The translations under genes were made by a program, and so were the position numbers. Shown in pieces: positions 19,910-27,640 of a DNA stretch of 64,000 nt. Position 1 is the stretch's first letter. Each line of letters begins with the position of its first letter. Below the pieces are notes generated by a model. The model saw only the letters and a list, made by a program, of their open reading frames with translations. It did not search any database and was not told the DNA's origin. Source of the DNA: Massilia oculi (GTDB lineage: Bacteria; Pseudomonadota; Gammaproteobacteria; Burkholderiales; Burkholderiaceae_D); the NCBI RefSeq assembly GCF_003143515.1, contig NZ_CP029343.1:3782001-3846000 (forward strand), given 5' to 3'.

Positions 19910-20787
19910 CAATCGCGTTCGTCTTCGACCGATGGGAGCTGTTCGACCAGCAGGACGTGGATCTGGCGCGCGTCGGCGCGCAGGATTTCGAAGCGCAGGC
20001 CATGCAGGTCGACCACTTCGCCCTTGTGCGGCATATGCCCCAGGTGGCTGGCGATCAGGCCGCCGATGGTATCGACTTCGTCGTCCGGCAGCTCGGTGCC
20101 GAGTTCCTCGTTGAATTGCTCGATCTCGGTCAGCGCCTTGATGCGCCAGCGCGGGCCGTGCTGGCCTTCGCGGATCGAGATGATGTTGTCTTCTTCTTCA
20201 TCGAAGTCGTATTCGTCCTCGATGTCGCCGACGATCTGCTCGAGCACGTCCTCGATCGTGATCAGGCCGGCCACGCCGGAATACTCGTCGACCACGATGG
20301 CCATGTGGTTGTGGTTGGCGCGGAAGTCGCGCAGCAGCACGTTGAGGCGCTTCGATTCGGGAATGAACACCGCCGGGCGCAATTTTGTGCGCACATCAAA
20401 AGATTCTTCAGCGTAATAACGCAACAAATCCTTGGCCAGCAGGATGCCGACCACCTTGTCGCGCTCGCCTTCGATGGCGGGGAAGCGCGAGTGGGCGGTT
20501 TCGAGCACGTAGGGCATCCATTCCTCGATCGGTTTCGTGATGTCGATCACGTCCATTTGGGAACGGGGAACCATGATGTCGCGCGCCGACAGGTCGGAAA
20601 CCTGGAACACGCCCTCGATCATCGACAGCGCATCGGCGTCGAGGAGGTTGCGTTCGTGGGCATCGTGCAGCACTTCGAGGAGCTCTGCGCGATTTTCGGG
20701 CTCGGGGGAGATGAAGGCGGTCAGCCGTTCAAGCAGTGACCTGTGGGGTTTGGCGTCCGGTCGGACGTCACTGGGATACTCGGGCAT
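19909..20787 (-). CDS. corC: CorC/HlyC-type CBS-domain protein
   Basis: A 292-residue soluble protein. Two CBS repeats (IMVPRSQMDVIDITKPIEEW and VVDEYSGVAGLITIEDVLEQ) are followed by a CorC_HlyC domain at the C-terminus. E. coli CorC is linked to magnesium and cobalt efflux. There is no DUF21 membrane domain, so this is the short form. The ATG at 20787 is selected because MPEYPSDVRPD leads into the conserved region; the upstream in-frame Met lies in an unconserved leader. It is between ybeY and lnt, the usual order. Confidence 0.92.
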   Translation of the reverse strand: MPEYPSDVRPDAKPHRSLLERLTAFISPEPENRAELLEVLHDAHERNLLDADALSMIEGVFQVSDLSARDIMVPRSQMDVIDITKPIEEWMPYVLETAHSRFPAIEGERDKVVGILLAKDLLRYYAEESFDVRTKLRPAVFIPESKRLNVLLRDFRANHNHMAIVVDEYSGVAGLITIEDVLEQIVGDIEDEYDFDEEEDNIISIREGQHGPRWRIKALTEIEQFNEELGTELPDDEVDTIGGLIASHLGHMPHKGEVVDLHGLRFEILRADARQIHVLLVEQLPSVEDERD

Positions 20788-20880
20788 AGTTGGCGGGAAG
20801 CCGTTGTTGCAATGGGGGGTAGGATACACCAAAAGGTGGCGCACCCGATATTTACAGGGGTGCGCACCCGGCTGCTTGCG

Positions 20881-21348
20881 TCAATCGGCGTAGGGATCCG
20901 GATAGCCCAGCACCTCCATGATGTCGCGCTCGAACTGCTCCATTTCTTCGGCATCGTCATCGTTTTCGTGGTCCCAGCCCTGGGCGTGCAGCACGCCGTG
21001 CACGACCAGGTGGGCCGCGTGTTCCTCGACCGTTTTCTTTTGCTCCTCGGCCTCGCGCTGCAGCACGTCGGTGCACAGCACGATGTCGGCCTGGGTCGGG
21101 TCGTCCTCGCCCAGTTCCTCTTCTTCGTTGTAGGCGAAGGTGAGGACGTTGGTGGCATAGTCCTTGCCCCGGTAGGCCTTATTCAGGGCCTGGCCTTCTT
21201 CGGCATCGACGAAGCGGATGGTCAGCTCGGCCGGGCCGAGCAGGGATGCCTCGACCCAGCGCTGCAGCTTGGCTTCGGTGATCTCGCCTTCCAGGCGGTC
21301 ATCGGCGAACTGGATTTCCAGTTCAAGTGGATATTTTTTTTCTTGCAT
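20881..21348 (-). CDS. ybeY: Endoribonuclease YbeY (rRNA maturation)
   Basis: A 155-residue metalloprotein with the strict YbeY zinc motif HGVLHAQGWDH near residue 118. YbeY takes part in 16S rRNA 3'-end maturation and ribosome quality control. Its first 26 bases overlap the end of the phoH-like gene. The downstream corC is separated by about 90 bp. Confidence 0.95.
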   Translation of the reverse strand: MQEKKYPLELEIQFADDRLEGEITEAKLQRWVEASLLGPAELTIRFVDAEEGQALNKAYRGKDYATNVLTFAYNEEEELGEDDPTQADIVLCTDVLQREAEEQKKTVEEHAAHLVVHGVLHAQGWDHENDDDAEEMEQFERDIMEVLGYPDPYAD

Positions 21349-22417
21349 TTTTCACCGGGGTCGGTTTGGGGAGGGCGCCCAGTTCCTGGACGGACATGTC
21401 TTTGTCATACGCGTCGATGATGCGCGCCACCAGCGGGTGACGCACGACGTCGGCGCTCGAAAACTGGGTGAAGGCGATGCCGCGCACGTCCTTCAGCACG
21501 TGCATGGCGTCGACCAGGCCGCTGCGCTGGGTCTTGTGCAGGTCGACCTGGGTGACGTCGCCGGTGACGACGGCCTTGCTGCCGAAGCCGATGCGGGTCA
21601 GGAACATCTTCATCTGCTCGACGGTCGTGTTCTGGGCTTCGTCCAGGATCACGAAGGCGTGATTCAGGGTGCGGCCGCGCATATAGGCCAGCGGCGCGAT
21701 CTCGATCACCTGTTTTTCGAATAGTTTCTGCGTGCGGTCAAAACCGAGCAAGTCGTACAGCGCGTCATACAAAGGACGCAGGTAGGGGTCCACCTTTTGC
21801 GCCAGATCACCCGGCAGGAAGCCCAGGCGCTCGCCGGCCTCGACCGCCGGACGGGTCAGGATGATGCGCTTGACGGCGTCGCGCTCGAGGGCGTCGACGG
21901 CGCAGGCCACGGCCAGGTAGGTCTTGCCGGTGCCGGCCGGGCCGATGCCGAAGCTGATGTCGTGGTTCAGCACCGCGTTCAGGTACTGGATCTGGTGCGG
22001 CGTACGGCCGCGCAGGTCGCTGCGGCGGGTCTTGAGGATCGGGCTTTCGAGGCTTTCCGGCGCCGCTGCGGCGTCGTCTTCGCCGCTGTCGCCGGCCTTG
22101 GCTGCCGTGTCGGCCGGCGCTTCGTCAGCCCCGGCGCGCGGCTTCAGGCCGGCGCGCTGCTCGACCAGCGCCAGTTGCACCTCTTCGATCGGCACGACCT
22201 TGTTGGCGACCGCATAGAAACGTTCCAGCAATTCGACGGCGCGTTCGGCATTGGCGCCGCTGACGATGAATTTTTCTCCACGGCGGAACACCGTGACGTC
22301 GAGCGCGGCCGAGATCTGGCGCAGGTTCTCGTCGAGCGGGCCGCACAGGTGGGCGAGCCGCGTATTGTCGAGCGGCTCGGGAATGAAGTACGAGGGCAGG
22401 GTTGGCTGTGTTTTCAA
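21323..22417 (-). CDS. ybeZ: PhoH-like ATPase (YbeZ)
   Basis: A 364-residue protein with an N-terminal KH-like region (about residues 1-110), a flexible alanine-rich linker, and a C-terminal P-loop domain. Walker A is [13 protein letters not shown] and the Walker B region is [10 protein letters not shown]. YbeZ works with YbeY in RNA metabolism. It overlaps miaB by 4 bases at its start and ybeY by 26 at its end, consistent with one operon. Confidence 0.94.
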   Translation of the reverse strand: MKTQPTLPSYFIPEPLDNTRLAHLCGPLDENLRQISAALDVTVFRRGEKFIVSGANAERAVELLERFYAVANKVVPIEEVQLALVEQRAGLKPRAGADEAPADTAAKAGDSGEDDAAAAPESLESPILKTRRSDLRGRTPHQIQYLNAVLNHDISFGIGPAGTGKTYLAVACAVDALERDAVKRIILTRPAVEAGERLGFLPGDLAQKVDPYLRPLYDALYDLLGFDRTQKLFEKQVIEIAPLAYMRGRTLNHAFVILDEAQNTTVEQMKMFLTRIGFGSKAVVTGDVTQVDLHKTQRSGLVDAMHVLKDVRGIAFTQFSSADVVRHPLVARIIDAYDKDMSVQELGALPKPTPVKNARKKIST

Positions 22418-23775
22418 CTGGCTTTGGCTATCGTATCGAGGTTGGCGACGAGTTCGCCGCGCAAATAGTAATCGTGGCTGGCGGCGATGCGCACGTCGGC
22501 CAGCTGGCCGATCAGGGAAGCATTCGTCTCGTCCAGCGGGAACAGGACCACGCGGTTGTTCTCGGCGCGGCCCTGCAACTGGGTGGCGTCCTTCTTGGCG
22601 ACGCCTTCGACCAGCACCCGCTGCACGGTGCCGACCATGGCGGCGCTGTGCTTGCGGGTATTGGCATCGATCAGGGCTTGCAGGCGCTGCAGGCGCGCCA
22701 GCTTGACTTCGTGCGGGGTGTCGTCTTCGAGGTTCGCGGCCGGCGTGCCTGGGCGCTTGCTGAAGATAAAGCTGAAGCTATTGTCGAAGTTCACGTCCTC
22801 GACCAGCTTCATCATGGCCTCGAAGTCGGCCTCGGTCTCGCCCGGGAAACCGACGATGAAGTCGGACGAGAAGGTCATGTCCGGTCGCACCGCGCGCAGG
22901 CGGCGGATGATCGACTTGTACTCGAGGCCGGTATAGCCGCGCTTCATGGCGCCCAGGACGCGGTCGGAGCCGTGCTGCACCGGCAGGTAGAGGTGGCTGA
23001 CCAGTTGCGGGATCCGCGCATAGGCGTCGATCAGGCGCTGGCTGAATTCCTTCGGATGGCTGGTGACGAAGCGCAGGCGTTCGATGCCGGGGATCTCGGC
23101 GATGTATTCGAGCAGCAGGGCGAAGTCGGCCGTCTCGCCGCTTTCCATGGCGCCGCGGAAGGCGTTCACGTTCTGGCCCAGCAGCATGATTTCCTTCACA
23201 CCCTGGGCAGCGAGGCCGGCGACTTCGGTCAGCACGTCCTCGAAGCGGCGCGAGACTTCCTCGCCGCGGGTGTAGGGCACGACGCAGTAGCTGCAGTATT
23301 TGCTGCAGCCTTCCATGATCGAGACGTAGGCAACCGGGCCTTCGACCTTGGCTGGTGGCAAGAAGTCGAATTTTTCGATCTCGGGGAAGCTGATGTCGAC
23401 TTGCGCCTTGCCCGACTGGCGCCGGTCCTGGATCAGCTGGGGCAGGCGGTGCAGGGTCTGCGGGCCGAACACCACGTCGACGTAGGGCGCGCGCTTGACG
23501 ATGGCGTCGCCTTCTTGCGACGCAACGCAGCCGCCCACGCCGATGACCAGCTCAGGATTCTTGCGCTTGAGTTCCTTGATACGGCCCAAGTCGGAGAACA
23601 CTTTTTCTTGTGATTTTTCGCGGATCGAACAGGTATTGAACAGGATCACATCCGCGTCTTCGGGCGTGTCGGTGCGCACCAGTCCATCCGAGGCGCCAAG
23701 GACGTCGACCATCTTGTCCGAGTCGTACTCGTTCATCTGGCAGCCGAAGGTTTTGATGAATACTTTTTTTTGCAT
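22414..23775 (-). CDS. miaB: tRNA-2-methylthio-N6-dimethylallyladenosine synthase
   Basis: A 453-residue radical-SAM methylthiotransferase acting on i6A37 of tRNAs. The N-terminal domain has three cluster cysteines ([32 protein letters not shown]). The radical-SAM motif is [15 protein letters not shown], and a TRAM domain ends the protein. The ATG at 23775 gives the typical [15 protein letters not shown] start. It heads the miaB-ybeZ-ybeY-corC-lnt-glyQ-glyS-gmhB-plsC cluster. Its substrate is made by MiaA, encoded at 40348-41301. Confidence 0.96.
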   Translation of the reverse strand: MQKKVFIKTFGCQMNEYDSDKMVDVLGASDGLVRTDTPEDADVILFNTCSIREKSQEKVFSDLGRIKELKRKNPELVIGVGGCVASQEGDAIVKRAPYVDVVFGPQTLHRLPQLIQDRRQSGKAQVDISFPEIEKFDFLPPAKVEGPVAYVSIMEGCSKYCSYCVVPYTRGEEVSRRFEDVLTEVAGLAAQGVKEIMLLGQNVNAFRGAMESGETADFALLLEYIAEIPGIERLRFVTSHPKEFSQRLIDAYARIPQLVSHLYLPVQHGSDRVLGAMKRGYTGLEYKSIIRRLRAVRPDMTFSSDFIVGFPGETEADFEAMMKLVEDVNFDNSFSFIFSKRPGTPAANLEDDTPHEVKLARLQRLQALIDANTRKHSAAMVGTVQRVLVEGVAKKDATQLQGRAENNRVVLFPLDETNASLIGQLADVRIAASHDYYLRGELVANLDTIAKAS

Positions 23776-24385
23776 GGAATTGCTAGTTGGGGGCGAGCGC
23801 GGCATCGACAAGGTATGGGCGAGGCCAGTTTACCGTACTTTGATAATGACCCCTGTTTGGCCACGGGGATGGCTATTCTTTGGTGCCGCTAGGAATGGTT
23901 AATTTCTTTACCTAAAGTAATTGTATTTATGCTCAGATTGTTAAATGTCCGTTAGCGAACATACTTTATTATTCATGACACATAGCTTCACTGTCATGAA
24001 GTGTTTCCCTATGTAAATCAATGACTTCTGACTGGATTCCGATTTACAAAATTTATCCAAGAAATCTCTTGCGTGCGCCACAATTGAGCCCCATGTGCTG
24101 AAATGCAAACGTGACAAGCTTTCCACACGATAGCTTGATTTCCGACAAGGAGTCACATGCGCCGCTTCGTCATCGCACCGGCGTAGGAGGCAGATAATTT
24201 GTTGGAAAGACAAGTGCGCATGTGGAAAGAAACATGGAGCACTGTGGGCCGGAATTCTTAAGGGAATGTTCAGATTAGCGCTGTTAAATCCCTGAACAAG
24301 TTCCGGGAACTTATGTTGACGAAATGTAGTCTTTAACAAAAGTTCGTAAAGGAACTATTTTAACCAAACTCGTGAGGTAATTATC
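23776..24385. other. 610-bp AT-richer intergenic region
   Basis: The divergent gap between miaB and the HTH gene is clearly richer in A and T than its neighbours. It holds no convincing gene: the longest frame (23941-24339, minus) lacks a ribosome site and has unusual composition. TTGACG at 24316 could be a -35 element but has no well-spaced -10. A GAGGTAA Shine-Dalgarno stands just before 24386. This is likely regulatory DNA and a possible H-NS target. Confidence 0.5.
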
Positions 24386-24793
24386 ATGGCACAACAACAT
24401 CACGCTCTATCTTCGCAGGAAAGTTACAACCCGAACCATCTGTTGGACATCCTGCTCGGCAAGATGCAGCTCAAGAACGACGCTGCCCTGTCGCGCATGC
24501 TGGAAGTAGCGCCGCCCGTTATCAGCAAGATCCGCCACCACCGCCTGCCGGTCGGCGCCTCGCTGCTGATCCGCATGCACGAAGTGACCGGCATGAGCAT
24601 CCGCGACCTGCGCGACCTGATGGGCGACCGCCGCACCAAATACCGCCTGTCGGATGCCCAGGGCCGCCCGAAGCCAGAGGAGAAAGCTGCACAAGCCGCA
24701 GCCGCTGCCGCCCAGCAGCAAGCCCAGCCGCAAGGCCAGGGCGCGCAGACCAACGAAGCGTCGAACAAGACCTCCGGCAATTATGCGCACTGA
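24386..24793 (+). CDS. Small helix-turn-helix-like DNA-binding protein
   Basis: A 135-residue protein. Residues about 15-90 (LLDILLGKMQLKNDAALSRM, VAPPVISKIRHHRLPVGASL, VTGMSIRDLRDLMGDRR) look like a Cro/XRE-type helix-turn-helix, with SKIRHHRLP as the recognition region. The last 35 residues are low-complexity alanine and glutamine. A strong GAGGTAA ribosome site precedes the ATG. It sits alone behind a long AT-rich leader, which suits a regulator under heavy control. I do not recognise a named family; the HTH call is from pattern only. Confidence 0.65.
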   Translation: MAQQHHALSSQESYNPNHLLDILLGKMQLKNDAALSRMLEVAPPVISKIRHHRLPVGASLLIRMHEVTGMSIRDLRDLMGDRRTKYRLSDAQGRPKPEEKAAQAAAAAAQQQAQPQGQGAQTNEASNKTSGNYAH

Positions 24794-24800
24794 TGCCGTG

Positions 24801-24826
24801 GGCATGACAGCCGCATCTGTCATGCC
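24801..24826. other. Stem-loop after the HTH gene
   Basis: GGCATGACAG and CTGTCATGCC form a perfect 10-bp stem around CCGCAT, 7 bp after the HTH gene stop. A second GC-rich hairpin built on GGCGCCGC follows at about 24846-24879. Neither has a T-run. They may stabilise or end transcripts from both sides. Confidence 0.45.
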
Positions 24827-24919
24827 TCCGGTATTGGCGGGCTGCGGCGCCGCCATGCTGACTTTGCAGCAGCGGCGCCGCACTCACTTCTATTGATTCA
24901 TCATGCACCGTCCTGCGGC

Positions 24920-25759
24920 CTAGGCCATCAGGATGGCTGTCATTTCCTCGAACTGCAGTTCCGTCTCGCGGAACACGTGCAGCCATGTTTCCTCAGTCAG
25001 ACCGAGCGCCGTCCAGGCCACGCTGGACACGACGGGCACCAGCTCGTCCGCGTCGCCGGCCAGGTCGAGCGCATGGGCCACCGCATGGGCCACATGGACG
25101 ATGGTGGCCAGGAAGCCGGCGCCCGGCGTTTCCGGCGCATGATAAAACGCGATCGCCTGCTGCATCGTGCCCGAGAACTGCCAGTGCTCGGCCAGCGCCG
25201 CGCCGGCCAGCAGGTGGTCCACGCCCAGCATCGCCCGCTCGGTATCGAGCAGGTCGCCATCGAGGCGCTTGCGTTCACGCAGGACGGCGTCGTACTGCTC
25301 GGGATAGCGCGTCACCAGCACCAGGCGGCCGATGCCGTGCAGCAGGCCGGCCGTGAACGCCACGTCCTGGTTGAAGCGCATATGGCGCGCCAGCACCCGC
25401 GCGCAGGCGGCGGTGGCGATCGACAGGCGCCAGAAGGCCTTGTCGTCGAAGCTGGGGCAGCGTCCGCTCGGGAAGCATCCCGTCATCGCCGCCGCCATGA
25501 TCAGGTTGCGCGTGGCCTGGAAGCCCAGATAGGTCATCGCCTGCTGGATCGTGGTGGCCTTGACCTGCAGCCCGAAGGCCGACGAGTTGGCCAGGCGCAG
25601 CGTCTTCGCCGTCAGCGCCTGGTCGGCCGACACTTTCCTGGCCAGCACCGAGATGTCGACGTCTTCCTGGTCGATGCTGCCGAGCAGCTCCATCACGACG
25701 GCGGGCAGCGAGGGCAGGTCTTCCAGGCCCTGGACCAGCTGTTCCGAAGTGATCATCAT
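24920..25759 (-). CDS. HDOD-domain signalling protein
   Basis: A 279-residue protein that is a single HDOD domain (LPSLPAVVMELLGSIDQEDV, VSADQALTAKTLRLANSSAF, TIQQAMTYLGFQATRNLIM). HDOD resembles HD phosphohydrolases but normally lacks their metal-binding residues and serves signalling or scaffolding. The ATG at 25759 overlaps the stop of the small upstream gene by 4 bases, so the two are translated together. No input or output domain is fused, which suggests the partner supplies one. Confidence 0.87.
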   Translation of the reverse strand: MMITSEQLVQGLEDLPSLPAVVMELLGSIDQEDVDISVLARKVSADQALTAKTLRLANSSAFGLQVKATTIQQAMTYLGFQATRNLIMAAAMTGCFPSGRCPSFDDKAFWRLSIATAACARVLARHMRFNQDVAFTAGLLHGIGRLVLVTRYPEQYDAVLRERKRLDGDLLDTERAMLGVDHLLAGAALAEHWQFSGTMQQAIAFYHAPETPGAGFLATIVHVAHAVAHALDLAGDADELVPVVSSVAWTALGLTEETWLHVFRETELQFEEMTAILMA

Positions 25760-26085
25760 GGCGCCACCTGCCGTTCCAGGCGGTAATCCTCGACGTAGCG
25801 GCGCAGCAGCTTGCCGGCCCAGTCGTTGTCGCCTTCGAGATCGTGCTTGCGGAACAGGTGGTCGAGCCGGGCAACAACCGTCCCCTCGTCCGGCGCGCGG
25901 TGCGCTTCGACGCGCGCCACCGGCACCGCCTCGATATGGTGACGCTGCAGCGAGGCGATGGTCGCCTCGCTGAGGACGGCGCCCTTGGCCAGCAGTACCA
26001 GGCCATGATTGTCCAGCAGCTCGTCCGAGAGCACCATGCCCGGCGTCGCCTGGGTCACGGGGACCATCGTGTGGTCATCGCTCAT
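25756..26085 (-). CDS. Small protein resembling the N-terminal domain of HD-GYP proteins
   Basis: A 109-residue soluble protein. VTQATPGMVLSDELLDNHGLVLLAKGAVLSEA, split here as TPGMVLSDELLD and GLVLLAKGAVLSEA, is the pattern that often precedes HD-GYP domains. The C-terminal half is charged and helical. A near-perfect Shine-Dalgarno (GGAGGTAAT) precedes ATG 26085; an upstream Met at 26100 would lie in it. It overlaps the HDOD gene by 4 bases. I infer a two-protein module equivalent to a split HD-type signalling protein; no function is known. Confidence 0.72.
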   Translation of the reverse strand: MSDDHTMVPVTQATPGMVLSDELLDNHGLVLLAKGAVLSEATIASLQRHHIEAVPVARVEAHRAPDEGTVVARLDHLFRKHDLEGDNDWAGKLLRRYVEDYRLERQVAP

Positions 26086-26226
26086 ATTACCTCCATTCAA
26101 TTCTGCGCCGATGTTATCACTGGCGCGGATGAATTTCTGTAAGCATGCGCAATCGTTTCTCTGTTCCGCCTGCCAGATGCGTCAAGACGCGCGCACCGAT
26201 TGCCCGCGCCACGTTAGCATGATCCC

Positions 26227-26778
26227 ATGACCAGCCAACGCTACATTGCTTTGTTGCGCGGCGTAAATGTTGGCCGCGCCAAACGGATTGCCATGGCCGA
26301 CTTGCGCAAGCTGGTCGAAAGCATGGGTTATACCGGCGTGCGCAGCCTGCTCAACAGCGGCAATGTGATCTTCGACGCCGACGTGCCATCCACCCAGGCG
26401 GCCGAGGCGATCGAGGAAGCGATGGTGCTGCGTCTTGGCGTGGCGGCGCGCGTGTTCGTGCTCGAGCGCCAGGAACTGGCCGACATCATCGACGACAATC
26501 CCTTGCTCGACCTGGCCGACGACCATGCGCGCCTGTTCGCCTTCCTGCTGGCGGGCGAGCCGCAGCGCGAGGTGGCGGCCTGCCTGTGTGGCCAGGACTG
26601 GCAGCCCGAGGCGCTGGCGATCGGCCGCCGCGCCGCCTATGTCTGGTGCCCGCAAGGCGTGCTCGACAGCGCCGCCGCCGCGGCCCTTGGCAAGGGGCTG
26701 GGCGATGGCACGACTTCGCGCAACTGGCGCACGATCACCAAGCTGCACGGCTTGTGCAGCCATCCGGCCGGGTGCTGA
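26227..26778 (+). CDS. DUF1697 domain protein
   Basis: A 183-residue protein of the DUF1697 family, recognised by YIALLRGVNVGRAKRIAMADLR at the start (given as two pieces, YIALLRGVNVG and KRIAMADLR) and LLNSGNVIFDAD. The C-terminal TTSRNWRTITKLHGL is also typical. The function of the family is not known. It stands alone; no clear ribosome site is seen before the ATG at 26227. Confidence 0.85.
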   Translation: MTSQRYIALLRGVNVGRAKRIAMADLRKLVESMGYTGVRSLLNSGNVIFDADVPSTQAAEAIEEAMVLRLGVAARVFVLERQELADIIDDNPLLDLADDHARLFAFLLAGEPQREVAACLCGQDWQPEALAIGRRAAYVWCPQGVLDSAAAAALGKGLGDGTTSRNWRTITKLHGLCSHPAGC

Positions 26779-26812
26779 CCGGCCGCGCCACGCATCCCCA
26801 GCGCTCGGCCGC

Positions 26813-27085
26813 CTACCTGAACTTGTCGCTGCTGTCGCGGCCGGCGCGGTAGCCGATCAGGATCAGGCCGACCAGCATCATCGCGAACACTTCCGGCTCG
26901 GGCAGTTCGGACAGGTGGGACGGTGGGGTGACGATGTGCGTGTGGCCCGTGACTGCCAGGTCGGGCACCGCTTGCGGAGTAGAAAAGTCGCCGACACCAT
27001 TGCCAGGAGCAAGATCGGTAACGGCGGCTTGGGCCGCATTGGCGAGGAAGAGCGCAAGCGCCGCCGTCAGAGCATGTCTTTTCAT
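26813..27085 (-). CDS. Small PEP-CTERM sorting-domain protein
   Basis: A 90-residue exported protein. Residues 1-20 form a signal peptide (KRHALTAALALFLANAAQAA). A 40-residue threonine/proline-rich passenger follows. The C-terminus has PEP at residues 62-64, a hydrophobic helix (VFAMMLVGLILIGY) and a basic RAGR end. That tripartite tail is the PEP-CTERM signal cut by exosortase (EpsH/XrtA) in EPS-producing betaproteobacteria. It is unusually short. A purine-rich GAGGAAAT site precedes the ATG at 27085. No exosortase gene lies in this window. Confidence 0.82.
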   Translation of the reverse strand: MKRHALTAALALFLANAAQAAVTDLAPGNGVGDFSTPQAVPDLAVTGHTHIVTPPSHLSELPEPEVFAMMLVGLILIGYRAGRDSSDKFR

Positions 27086-27640
27086 AACATTTCCTCTTCA
27101 CAAGCTGAATGCCACCGAGCTTTCGATGGGTTGAAACTTCATCCACGGTCGCCATGCCAAATCAGGATAGCAAATCCGCAGGCCGCACTGCGCGCAATTG
27201 AGTAGATAGCTTGTCGAAAGAAGTCATGCTTTTGCTGAAAGATACGAGCACCTTGCGTTCAATCAAGGAAAAAGTTGACTGTGGTAAATAAACAGCGCTC
27301 AGCAGTAAATATAATGCAGGTTTGGACAGATTGATAATGCGAGTTTCGCAATAAATCGCTGATTGATTGGCATATTCATCATTATTGCTGTCACCTGGAT
27401 AATTAAAACCGTTATCAGCTTTTTCATCATCGTCAAATTCCGCATTTTTTTAACCGTAAGGTATTCACTGCGGTTTTTTTTGAAGGTATAGTCTCCTTAT
27501 CCCCTTGCCCTCGGGCATCACAGCAACGTCCCAATCAACACGTCTGAAACCCTCGGCCCCGGCCGACGCCGCGCTCGCTGCCTTCCGCGATACGGCAACA
27601 GCACCCCGATTTTTGCACGCACTTTTCGACGAGTAATTAG
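27086..27640. other. 555-bp AT-rich intergenic region
   Basis: The divergent gap between the PEP-CTERM gene and the FtsH-like gene has low GC up to about 27500 and then returns to typical composition. No gene-like frame was found. It contains one terminator-like hairpin near its right side, listed separately. Confidence 0.5.
27452..27481 (+). terminator. Candidate intrinsic terminator in the leader of the FtsH-like gene
   Basis: AACCGTA and TGCGGTT can form a 7-bp stem (one G-T pair) around a 10-base loop, followed by eight T's. No plus-strand gene ends nearby, so it would end an unannotated RNA or act in the leader of the downstream gene. Confidence 0.4.

Noticed and set aside
23941..24339. 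132-codon minus-strand frame in the AT-rich intergenic region
   Set aside because: No ribosome site, odd composition and no domain; better seen as regulatory DNA.
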